From an uncultured Chloroflexota bacterium (GTDB lineage: Bacteria; Chloroflexota; Dehalococcoidia; CAUJGQ01), in the NCBI GenBank assembly GCA_937879875.1, contig CALFMN010000131.1:1-24182 (forward strand): a stretch of DNA of 24,182 nt, given 5' to 3'. This document shows positions 17,786-24,182 of this stretch, piece by piece (within the stretch, counting starts at the first letter, position 1; each line of letters begins with the position of its first letter). Below the pieces are notes generated by a model, which was given only the letters and a program-made list of their open reading frames with translations, did no database searches and was not told the DNA's origin. Made by a program: the position numbers and the translations under genes.

Positions 17786-18832
17786 TCACGCAGACACCGC
17801 CTCGATGATGCACGCCGGACCCATCACCGGGACAATGCGCTTCAGGGCAAAGCCCGCGCTCGTGAGCAGGGTTCGGAACTCCGCGGCCGTGCGCTCGCGC
17901 CCGTTCGGCGTCCAGGTCAGCATGATGAGGTCGGCAAGGGTGCCGACCGTTGCCGTGGGCGAGGCCTCGACCCACTCAGGAAGGACCGGATCCAGAACGA
18001 GCAACGTCCCCTGGCCCGCCATGGCGGTACGGCAGGCGTGCAGGATAGCGAGACTGTGCTCGTCATCCCAATCATGCAAGACCAGTTTGAGCATGTAGGC
18101 ATCGCCGCCCGAGGGGACCGCGTCGAAGAAGCTCCCGCCCACCAGGCTGGTCCGCTCGGCCAGCAGGGGAGCGCGGAGCGCCGGGTGCGGCTGAGCGACG
18201 ACATGCGGGAGATCGAATAAGACGCCCCGCGCGCTCGGCGTCGCCTCCAGCACAGCCGTGAGCAGGGCACCGTTCCCCCCGCCGACATCGACGATCGTGC
18301 CGAAGGGGGAGAAGTCGTAGGCGGCGAGCAGCGCGGCCGTCATCACATTCGTCTCGGACGCCATCGATTCGTCGTGAATTGCACTCGCCTCGGCGTCTGC
18401 CGCGTACCACTCCCAGATGCTTTGCCCGTAGAGGTGGTCGAACGCCGGTTTGCCGGTCTGGACACTGTAGAGCAGGTCCCCGAAGACCTGATATTCCCGG
18501 TCGTGGTGGAACAAGATGTGGGCCCGCAGACCACCAGGGAGGCCGCGTTGCAGGCTCGCGCCCAGCGGCGTCAGCCCGAAGCGCTGCGCCTCGTCCATGA
18601 CCAGCAACCCGGCGGCCGCGAGCGCGCGGAGGAGCCGAAAGAGCGCTGCCGGATGGGTGCCAGTCACCTGGGCGAGGTCCACACTCGCCCGCGGGCCGTC
18701 AGCGAGCAAGTCGGGGATGCCGAGCTTGGTCGCGACGAGCGTGGCCTGAGAGAGGCGAGAGCCTTCCCACCAGGTGCGGAACAGAGCCGTGGCTGCCGGG
18801 AGGTCTGCTTTGACACGCGGTTCGACGGTCAT
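17786..18832 (-). CDS. SAM-dependent O-methyltransferase (Methyltransf_2 family)
   Basis: This 348-aa protein has an N-terminal winged-helix dimerisation domain (about 15-95), as in plant COMT and bacterial polyketide O-methyltransferases, then a Rossmann SAM-binding domain with motif I VDVGGGNG (181-188), an acidic residue after the next strand (FDLPH), and HDWDD at 253-257, where His253 is the family's catalytic base. It should methylate a hydroxyl of a small, often aromatic, metabolite; the substrate is unknown. AGAGGG lies 6 bases before the ATG. No polyketide or other pathway genes adjoin it, so it stands alone apart from the VOC gene downstream. Confidence 0.88.
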   Translation of the reverse strand: MTVEPRVKADLPAATALFRTWWEGSRLSQATLVATKLGIPDLLADGPRASVDLAQVTGTHPAALFRLLRALAAAGLLVMDEAQRFGLTPLGASLQRGLPGGLRAHILFHHDREYQVFGDLLYSVQTGKPAFDHLYGQSIWEWYAADAEASAIHDESMASETNVMTAALLAAYDFSPFGTIVDVGGGNGALLTAVLEATPSARGVLFDLPHVVAQPHPALRAPLLAERTSLVGGSFFDAVPSGGDAYMLKLVLHDWDDEHSLAILHACRTAMAGQGTLLVLDPVLPEWVEASPTATVGTLADLIMLTWTPNGRERTAAEFRTLLTSAGFALKRIVPVMGPACIIEAVSA

Positions 18833-19134
18833 GCTGGCCCTCTTCTCTTTGCCGAGCGTCGTGTGCCGACAGCACCCACCGGAAGCGAGTGTGCCGGCGT
18901 GCGCGGTTCGCGCTGGACGATACTACGGCAGCGTCGTCTGCAGCCATAACCAGCCGCTTGCGTCGGATGCAGCAAGCACTGAGCAGCGTTCAATTCACTC
19001 TGCAGAGGGTTCCTTCCGGGAAGTAGACCTTCCATCTTAATGCACCGCCGTGATCGGGCGTTCTCGGCAGTGCGCCATGTACCGCTGAAGATATCCGATC
19101 AGGCAGCTTTGAAGTGGCGAAGGGGCTACAGACC
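18833..19134. other. Gap upstream of the methyltransferase gene and downstream of ligA
   Basis: This 302-base stretch separates the ligA stop from the methyltransferase start, both on the minus strand. It should hold the methyltransferase promoter and the ligA terminator, but no strong -10/-35 pair or stem-loop with a T-tract was found. A 68-codon minus-strand frame here has no recognisable features. Confidence 0.5.
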
Positions 19135-21171
19135 TTACTCCGGCAGCGATCCCGATTGCAGCACCTGCGCGAGTTGCTGCGTGTCGATCGTGCGGATGCC
19201 GTACTGCTGCGCCTTTTGCAGCTTGGAGCCGGGCTTCTCGCCCACGACCAGGACGAACGTCTTGCGCGTCACGCTCTGGCCGACCGTTGCGCCGAGCTGT
19301 TCGAGCCGCTGCTCGGCCTCCGCCTGCGTCATGCCGAGGCCGTCCAATGTGCCGGTGATCACCCACTGCGTGCCACTCAGCGGACCTGCGACTCGCTCGC
19401 GCGGTGCCTCCGCCAGGCGCACGCCGGCCGCGCGCAGCTTCTCGACGACGGCGCGATTCTGCTCGTCCTGGAAGAACTCCTCGATGCTCTGAGCGATGCG
19501 CGGACCCACGCCGGGCACCGCGGTCAGCTCGGCCTCGGCCGCGGCGGAGATGGCGTCGATCGTGCCGAAGTGCGCCGCGATCAGCTTCGCGTTCTCCTCG
19601 CCGACGTGGCGGATGCCGAGCGCGAACAACACCGCGCCGAAGGGCCGCTGCTTGCTCGCCTCGATCTGGTCCAGCACGTTCTGGGCGCTCTTCTCGCCCA
19701 TGCGTTCGAGCGCCACAAGCGGCTCTTTTTGCAGGCTGTACAGATCGCCGGGGTCGGAGACGAGGCCGGCGTTCAGCAGCGCCTGCGCCAGCGCCTCGCC
19801 GATGCCCTGGATGTCCATCGCCGCGCGGCTGACGAAGTGCGTGAGCAGGCGGAACGACTGCGCCGGGCAGGCGCGGTTGGGGCAGTAGACCATCGCCTCG
19901 CCCTCGGGCCGCGCCACCGGCGTGCCGCAGACGGGGCAGGTTTCGGGCATCGACCAGGGCTGCTCCTCGCCGGTGCGCTTCGAGACGACCGGGCCGACCA
20001 CCTGCGGGATCACCTCGCCGGCGCGGTGCACGATCACCGTATCGCCGATGCGGATATCCTTGCGGCGGATGTCCTCTTCGTTGTGCAGTGTGGCGAGGCC
20101 GACGGTGACGCCGCCGATCTGCACCGGCTCTAAGATCGCGTAGGGGTTGAGCGTGCCCGTGCGGCCCACGTTGAGGCCGATGTCGAGCAGCTTCGTCGTC
20201 GCCTCCGCGGCGGGATACTTGAAGGCGATCGCCCAGCGCGGGTCGCGGCCGACGAAGCCGAGCCGCCGCTGTACTTCGAGGCTGTTGACCTTGATCACGA
20301 TGCCGTCGATGTCGTAGTCGAGCGTCTCGCGCTTCGGCCCCCACTCTTCGATGAAGGCGATCGCCCCATCGATGTCGGGCACCAGGCGGATATGGGGATT
20401 GGTGCGGAAGCCGAGCCGTTTGAACAGCTCCAACGCCTGCCACTGGGTCGCCGGCGGCTCCGCGCCCTCCACCCAGCCGAGCTGGTAGATGAAGGTGCTG
20501 AGCGGGCGCGAGGCGGTGATCTTCGGATCGAGCTGGCGCACCGAGCCGGCGGCCGCGTTGCGCGGGTTGGCGAACAGTCGTTCCTCCGCCGCGCCGCGCT
20601 GGTCGTTCAGCCGCTCAAAGCCGCTGCGCGTCATGTACGCTTCGCCGCGCGCTTCGAAGCGCGGCGGGCCGTCCGGCACGCGCCGCGGCACGCTGCGGAT
20701 CGTCCTGAGGTTGACGGTGATGTTCTCGCCCTGCACGCCGTTGCCGCGCGTGGCGCCCTGCACCAGCTCGCCGTTTTCGTAGACCAGCGCGACCGCGAGG
20801 CCGTCGATCTTGAGCTCGCAGACCAGCTCAAGCGGCGTTTCGTCGGCCCGCTCGCAGGCGCGGCGATACCAGGCGCGCAGCTCGTCGGTGCTGAAGGCGT
20901 TGCCGAGGCTGAGCATCGGTACGCGGTGCACGACGGTGGCGAAATTGGCCGACGGCTGGCCGCTGACGCGCTGCGTGGGCGAATCGGGCGTGATCAAATC
21001 CGGGAAGCGGGCTTCGATCTCCCGTAGCTCGCGCAGCCAGGCGTCGTACTGCGCGTCGCTGACATCGGGATCGTCGAGCACGAAGTAGCGGTAGTTGGCG
21101 TTGGCGAGCAGCGCCCGCAGCTCTTCGACGCGCTGTTTCGCCGCCTGGTAGTCGCGCTCTTCGCTGGTCAT
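19135..21171 (-). CDS. ligA: NAD-dependent DNA ligase LigA
   Basis: This 678-aa protein has the complete LigA architecture: the Ia NAD-binding domain (NANYRYFVLDDPDVSDAQYD at about 24-43), the adenylation domain with the active-site lysine in KIDG (Lys121), an OB fold, a C4 zinc finger (C412, C415, C430, C435), a helix-hairpin-helix domain (about 450-570), and a C-terminal BRCT domain (about 596-678). It seals nicks in replication and repair using NAD. The length is normal. No ribosome site precedes the ATG; a promoter instead lies so close that the mRNA may begin at the start codon. It is not obviously part of an operon. Confidence 0.97.
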   Translation of the reverse strand: MTSEERDYQAAKQRVEELRALLANANYRYFVLDDPDVSDAQYDAWLRELREIEARFPDLITPDSPTQRVSGQPSANFATVVHRVPMLSLGNAFSTDELRAWYRRACERADETPLELVCELKIDGLAVALVYENGELVQGATRGNGVQGENITVNLRTIRSVPRRVPDGPPRFEARGEAYMTRSGFERLNDQRGAAEERLFANPRNAAAGSVRQLDPKITASRPLSTFIYQLGWVEGAEPPATQWQALELFKRLGFRTNPHIRLVPDIDGAIAFIEEWGPKRETLDYDIDGIVIKVNSLEVQRRLGFVGRDPRWAIAFKYPAAEATTKLLDIGLNVGRTGTLNPYAILEPVQIGGVTVGLATLHNEEDIRRKDIRIGDTVIVHRAGEVIPQVVGPVVSKRTGEEQPWSMPETCPVCGTPVARPEGEAMVYCPNRACPAQSFRLLTHFVSRAAMDIQGIGEALAQALLNAGLVSDPGDLYSLQKEPLVALERMGEKSAQNVLDQIEASKQRPFGAVLFALGIRHVGEENAKLIAAHFGTIDAISAAAEAELTAVPGVGPRIAQSIEEFFQDEQNRAVVEKLRAAGVRLAEAPRERVAGPLSGTQWVITGTLDGLGMTQAEAEQRLEQLGATVGQSVTRKTFVLVVGEKPGSKLQKAQQYGIRTIDTQQLAQVLQSGSLPE

Positions 21172-21177
21172 GCCGGC

Positions 21178-21206
21178 AGTATACGATCAGGTGTTCTGTA
21201 ATTCAA
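21178..21206 (-). promoter_or_regulatory. ligA promoter, apparently leaderless
   Basis: On the minus strand TTGAAT (21206-21201) and TATACT (21183-21178) are separated by exactly 17 bases, a good sigma-70-type promoter. Only six bases lie between the -10 and the ligA ATG (21171), so transcription should begin at or next to the A of the start codon. The absence of a Shine-Dalgarno sequence agrees with this. Confidence 0.65.
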
Positions 21207-21239
21207 TAACAACAGGCGGCACGCGCATGGGGCAGCCGG

Positions 21240-21463
21240 GCGGGGCACCTAACCCTGCTTTGCCTTGCGGCAAAGCTGTCCCTTCCCGACACAGGAAGGG
21301 TGGGGTTGGAGGAGACCCGATCGGGTGGGAGACCAGGCCGCCGTGGTTCCACAAGGACACCGCTGCCTCGCCGCCGTCCGGCGCCGCTCGGAGCGCTCCA
21401 GAAGTCCCTTTCCCGTTTCGGGAAGGGACAGACGCCGTTAGGCGTCAGGGTTAGGTGCCCCGC
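21240..21463. mobile_element. MITE-like element with nested hairpins
   Basis: GCGGGGCACCTAACCCTG (21240-21257) is the exact reverse complement of 21446-21463, giving 18-bp perfect terminal inverted repeats around 224 bases. Inside each end sits a small hairpin of different sequence (GCTTTGCC-TTGC-GGCAAAGC on the left; GACGCC-GTTA-GGCGTC on the right), then an inverted copy of CTGTCCCTTCCCGA that forms part of a second hairpin on each side. The core has no coding capacity. This is the structure of a non-autonomous transposable or palindromic intergenic element. No target duplication was identified. Confidence 0.75.
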
Positions 21464-21498
21464 GTAGCCGTCGATCACCGGGCACCCTCAACCCGCTG

Positions 21499-21507
21499 TG
21501 ATACACT
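21499..21507 (+). promoter_or_regulatory. Extended -10 promoter of the his cluster
   Basis: TGA (21499-21501) precedes TACACT (21502-21507), an extended -10 with 4 of 6 consensus bases. Transcription would start near 21514, just ahead of the GAGG ribosome site (21517-21520). The MITE-like element ends 36 bases upstream, so it may supply or displace upstream promoter sequence. Confidence 0.4.
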
Positions 21508-21524
21508 TTTCGGGCCGAGGTGCA

Positions 21525-22163
21525 GTGTTGGGTTCGGGCATCGTCGTCGTCGATCACGGGGCAGGCAATTTGCGCAGCGTGTTGCGTGCGATCGAGCGTG
21601 TGGGCTACCGGCCGCTGCTCTCGACGCGGCCCGAAGACGTGCTGGCCGCCGACGCGCTGATTCTGCCGGGCCAGGGCGCCGCGGCCGATACGATGCGTCA
21701 CCTGCGCGACGGTGGTCTGGTCGAGCCGGTCAAGCAGTATATCTCCAGCGGGCGGCCCTTTCTCGGCGTCTGCATCGGGCTGCAAACGCTGATGACGCTC
21801 TCCGAGGAGCACGGCGAGCAGGCCTGTCTCGACGTGGTGCCGGGACGGGTGCGGCGGCTGCGCGGCGGCGACGGCCTCAAGATCCCGCATATGGGCTGGA
21901 ACACGGTACGCCAGGCGCGGCCGCATCCGATCTTCCGCGGCATTCCCGACCAGTCGTACTTCTATTTCGTGCACTCGTTTGTGGTCGAGCCGGATGACGC
22001 TTCGGTCACGCTCGGCGTGACCGAATACGGCGAGCCGTTCGCCGCGATGATCGCGCGCGACAACATCGTCGCCACGCAGTTCCACCCGGAGAAGAGCGGT
22101 GCGCACGGATTGCAGATCTACACCAACTTTCTGAGCGAGGCGCTGGCCGGGGGCGCGAAGTAG
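21525..22163 (+). CDS. hisH: Imidazole glycerol phosphate synthase subunit HisH
   Basis: This class I glutamine amidotransferase of about 212 aa has the catalytic triad in GVCIGLQ (Cys83) and TQFHPEKS (His187, Glu189), plus the HisH-typical IPHMGWN and FYFVHSF segments. It releases ammonia from glutamine for HisF. The frame is open from a GTG at 21498, but that codon lies within the predicted promoter, so it is rejected. GTG 21525 is 4 bases and TTG 21528 is 7 bases after GAGG; either is possible, and TTG has the better spacing. It is the first gene of hisH-hisA-hisF-hisI, and its TAG stop shares a base with the hisA GTG. Confidence 0.95.
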   Translation: MLGSGIVVVDHGAGNLRSVLRAIERVGYRPLLSTRPEDVLAADALILPGQGAAADTMRHLRDGGLVEPVKQYISSGRPFLGVCIGLQTLMTLSEEHGEQACLDVVPGRVRRLRGGDGLKIPHMGWNTVRQARPHPIFRGIPDQSYFYFVHSFVVEPDDASVTLGVTEYGEPFAAMIARDNIVATQFHPEKSGAHGLQIYTNFLSEALAGGAK

Positions 22164-22945
22164 TGGAACTGATCCCCGCGATCGACATCCGCGGTGGCCG
22201 CTGCGTGCGCCTTGTGCAGGGCGACTACGCGCGCGAAACCATCTACGACGCCGATCCGCTCGCCGTCGCGCGGCGCTGGGTCGAGGGCGGCGCCACGCGG
22301 CTGCACGTCGTCGATCTCGACGGCGCCCGCGACGGCGGCCCGCGCAACCGCGAGCTGATCGAGCGCATCGCCGCCGGCGTGGCCGTGCCGGTGCAGGTGG
22401 GCGGAGGCATTCGCACGGCCGAGGACGCACGACGCTACTGCGCCGCCGGCCTGGCCCGCGTGATCCTGGGCACGTCCGCGGTCGAAGACCGGGCGCTGGT
22501 GCGGGAGCTTGTCGCCGCGCTGGGCGAGGCGCTGGTCGTCGGCATCGACGCGCGCGACGGCGTCGTGCGCACGCGCGGCTGGATTGAGAGCGCAGGCGTG
22601 GCGGCGCTCGATCTGGCGCGCGAGCTGCGCGAACTGGGCGTCGGCCGCTTTGTCTACACAGACATCGGCGTGGACGGCATGTTGCAGGGACCGAACCTGG
22701 CGGCGCTGCGGCAGTTCATCGCCGCGGCGGGCTGCCCGGTGATCGCCTCAGGCGGCGTCACGCGCATCTCCGACCTGCCGGCCATCGCCGCGACCGGCGC
22801 TGAGGCTGTGATCGTCGGCAAGGCGCTGTACTCCGGCGATCTGCAGCTTTCCGAGGCGCTGGCGGCGCTGCGGCCGGCCGATGCTTGGGCCCAGTCGCAC
22901 CACACGCCCATAGCCACGCTGGGCCGGCGTAGCCGGCCGAGATGA
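22163..22945 (+). CDS. hisA: ProFAR isomerase HisA
   Basis: This 260-aa (beta-alpha)8 barrel opens with IPAIDIRGGRCVRL, which includes catalytic Asp8, and has the second acidic residue in GIDARDG (Asp129), plus the phosphate-binding QVGGGIR and ASGGV loops. It isomerises ProFAR to PRFAR, the substrate of HisF/HisH. The GTG start overlaps the hisH TAG by one base, indicating translational coupling. The C-terminal 20 residues (from about PADAWAQSHH) extend past the usual HisA end and look disordered. A dual HisA/TrpF (PriA) role cannot be excluded from sequence alone. Confidence 0.95.
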   Translation: MELIPAIDIRGGRCVRLVQGDYARETIYDADPLAVARRWVEGGATRLHVVDLDGARDGGPRNRELIERIAAGVAVPVQVGGGIRTAEDARRYCAAGLARVILGTSAVEDRALVRELVAALGEALVVGIDARDGVVRTRGWIESAGVAALDLARELRELGVGRFVYTDIGVDGMLQGPNLAALRQFIAAAGCPVIASGGVTRISDLPAIAATGAEAVIVGKALYSGDLQLSEALAALRPADAWAQSHHTPIATLGRRSRPR

Positions 22946-23016
22946 CCGCACGGCGGCCGGGGAGCGGCGCCGCGCGGCAGCCAGCGCTCCGCACTCACCA
23001 GATTCGGGCATATTTC

Positions 23017-23805
23017 ATGCTGACCAAGCGCATCATCCCCTGTTTTGACGTGAACCGCGGCCGGGTGGTCAAAGGCGTCTCGTTTGTCGAGCTGCGCGAC
23101 GCCGGCGACCCGGTCGAGCTGGCCCGCGCCTACGATGCGGCCGGCGCCGATGAGTTGGTCTTTCTCGATATCACCGCCTCCAGCGACGACCGCACGACGG
23201 TGTACGAGATGGTCGAGCGCACCTGCGCGCAAGTGTTCATCCCATTCACCGTGGGCGGCGGCGTGCGCTCAGACCAGGACGTGCGCGTGCTGCTGGAGCT
23301 GGGCGCGGACAAGATCTCCATGAACACGGCGGCCGTAAACGACCCCGGTCTGATCGCCCGCAGCGCCGAGCGCTTCGGCTCGCAGGCGATCGTGGTCGCG
23401 ATCGACGCGAAGCAGGTTGGCCCCGACCAGTGGGAGGTCTACACCCACGGCGGCCGCTCGCCGACCGGCAAGGATGCGGTCGCGTGGGCGAGAGAGGCGG
23501 TGCGGCTCGGCGCCGGCGAGCTGCTGGTGACGAGCATGGACCAGGACGGCCATCAGCGCGGCTACGACGTGGCCCAGCTACGCGCCATCTCCGAAGCGGT
23601 CACGGTTCCCGTGATCGCCAGCGGCGGCGCCGGCGGCCCGCAGCATATGTACGAGGCGCTGACCGCGGGCAAGGCCGACGCCGTGCTGGCGGCCAGCATC
23701 TTTCACTTCGGCACGTACAGCATCGAGCAGGTGAAGCGCGAGCTGGCGCGGCGCGGTCTGCCGATGCGCCTGCCCGAACAGCAAGCAACAGGAGCAAACG
23801 CGTGA
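23017..23805 (+). CDS. hisF: Imidazole glycerol phosphate synthase subunit HisF
   Basis: This 262-aa (beta-alpha)8 barrel begins MLTKRIIPCFDVNRGRVVKG, with catalytic Asp11 and Asp130 (VVAIDAK), and has the FTVGGGVR and ASGGAGG phosphate-binding loops. It uses ammonia from HisH to convert PRFAR into IGP and AICAR. The frame is open from 22942, overlapping the hisA end, but the ATG at 23017 is chosen because homologs begin there; no good ribosome site precedes it. It leaves a gap of 71 bases after hisA. Its TGA overlaps the hisI GTG in a 4-base GTGA. Confidence 0.96.
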   Translation: MLTKRIIPCFDVNRGRVVKGVSFVELRDAGDPVELARAYDAAGADELVFLDITASSDDRTTVYEMVERTCAQVFIPFTVGGGVRSDQDVRVLLELGADKISMNTAAVNDPGLIARSAERFGSQAIVVAIDAKQVGPDQWEVYTHGGRSPTGKDAVAWAREAVRLGAGELLVTSMDQDGHQRGYDVAQLRAISEAVTVPVIASGGAGGPQHMYEALTAGKADAVLAASIFHFGTYSIEQVKRELARRGLPMRLPEQQATGANA

Positions 23806-24182
23806 GCGAGACGGTTGCGGCAACCAGCGCGGCGGAGTTGCAGTTTAAAGACAACGGCCTGCTGCCGGCCGTCATTCAGGACGCGAGCACGAACGACGTG
23901 CTGATGATCGGCTACATGAACCCGGAGTCGGCGCAAAAGACGCTGGAGACGGGGACAGTATGGTTCTGGAGCCGCAGCCGCAAGGAGCTGTGGCACAAGG
24001 GCGACACGTCCGGCAACTTCTTCTATGTGCGCGAAGTGCGCACCGACTGCGACAGCGACTGTCTGCTCGTCAAAGTCGACCCGGTCGGCCCAGCCTGCCA
24101 CACCGGCGCGGCGAGCTGCTTCTTCAACACGATGCCGGCGGCGGCAGGCACGCGGCCCCCATCCCCCGGCCCCTTCCCCCAA
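23802..24182 (+). CDS. hisI: Phosphoribosyl-AMP cyclohydrolase HisI (3' end outside window)
   Basis: The 127 visible residues contain the HisI fold: LMIGYMNPES (about 34-43), WFWSRSRKELWHKGDTSGN (54-72), and the metal-binding region DCDSD (82-86) with Cys83, Cys99 (ACHTG) and Cys106. It opens the adenine ring of PR-AMP to give ProFAR, upstream of HisA. AGGAG precedes the GTG, which overlaps the hisF stop as GTGA. The catalytic domain is essentially complete by residue 110; the remaining residues are translated from a Pro-rich, C-rich sequence resembling intergenic repeats. Whether a HisE domain follows cannot be seen. Confidence 0.92.
   Translation, partial: MSETVAATSAAELQFKDNGLLPAVIQDASTNDVLMIGYMNPESAQKTLETGTVWFWSRSRKELWHKGDTSGNFFYVREVRTDCDSDCLLVKVDPVGPACHTGAASCFFNTMPAAAGTRPPSPGPFPQ
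24149..24182 (+). repeat. C-rich repeat-like tail at the window edge
   Basis: The last 30 or so bases are nearly all C with short A/T/G interruptions (CCCCCATCCCCCGGCCCC). They resemble C-rich intergenic repeats common in Chloroflexota, in an orientation that would precede a GGGAAGGGG-type complement. The window ends before that could be confirmed. Confidence 0.4.

Noticed and set aside
19037..20443. 468-codon off-phase frame within ligA
   Set aside because: It overlaps the zinc-finger and HhH domains of ligA and is extremely Arg/Gly-rich, typical of a wrong phase.

Overview
The window is a high-GC bacterial chromosome segment (about two thirds G+C by eye) carrying mainly housekeeping genes. 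Protein families, gene content and C-rich intergenic repeats suggest a Chloroflexota bacterium, perhaps Thermomicrobia-like. That assignment is an inference: no rRNA gene is present to test it. Several promoter candidates have an extended -10 (TGn plus a TATAAT-like hexamer), and GTG or TTG starts are common.

Layout. 1-672: tRNA-Ile(GAT) and tRNA-Ala(TGC), a perfect 13-bp stem-loop, then an extended -10 promoter and leader. 673-4640: a four-domain S1 protein (TTG start) and clpC, closed by a GC-rich terminator. 4641-8376: an accessory stretch with an FAD-dependent oxidoreductase, an IS630-type element whose transposase frame is broken twice, and a DinB-family gene behind an extended -10 promoter that overlaps a LexA-box-like sequence. 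8377-9762: radA. 9853-11107: a low-GC two-gene module, an unrecognised 261-aa protein overlapping a PIN-domain toxin-like protein. 11187-16951 (minus strand): the rod-shape operon mreB-mreC-mreD-mrdA-rodA, with tandem palindromes between mreB and mreC. 17191-18832 (minus): a VOC-family protein and an O-methyltransferase, with a 15-bp direct repeat flanking the VOC gene. 19135-21171 (minus): ligA, with a promoter placed for a leaderless transcript. 21240-21463: a 224-bp element with perfect 18-bp terminal inverted repeats and nested hairpins. 21525 to the end: hisH-hisA-hisF-hisI, tightly overlapping, with hisI running off the window through a C-rich repeat-like tail.

How the genes work together. 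The core genes cover translation and proteolysis (S1, ClpC), DNA repair (RadA, LigA), cell-wall elongation (MreBCD, PBP2, RodA) and histidine biosynthesis from PRFAR synthesis-stage intermediates (HisI, HisA, HisF/HisH). The core blocks are separated by accessory insertions: the oxidoreductase/IS/DinB stretch between clpC and radA, the toxin-antitoxin-like pair after radA, the VOC/methyltransferase pair before mreB, and the MITE-like element between ligA and hisH. The best candidate for an undescribed system is the 261-aa protein plus PIN pair at 9853-11107.
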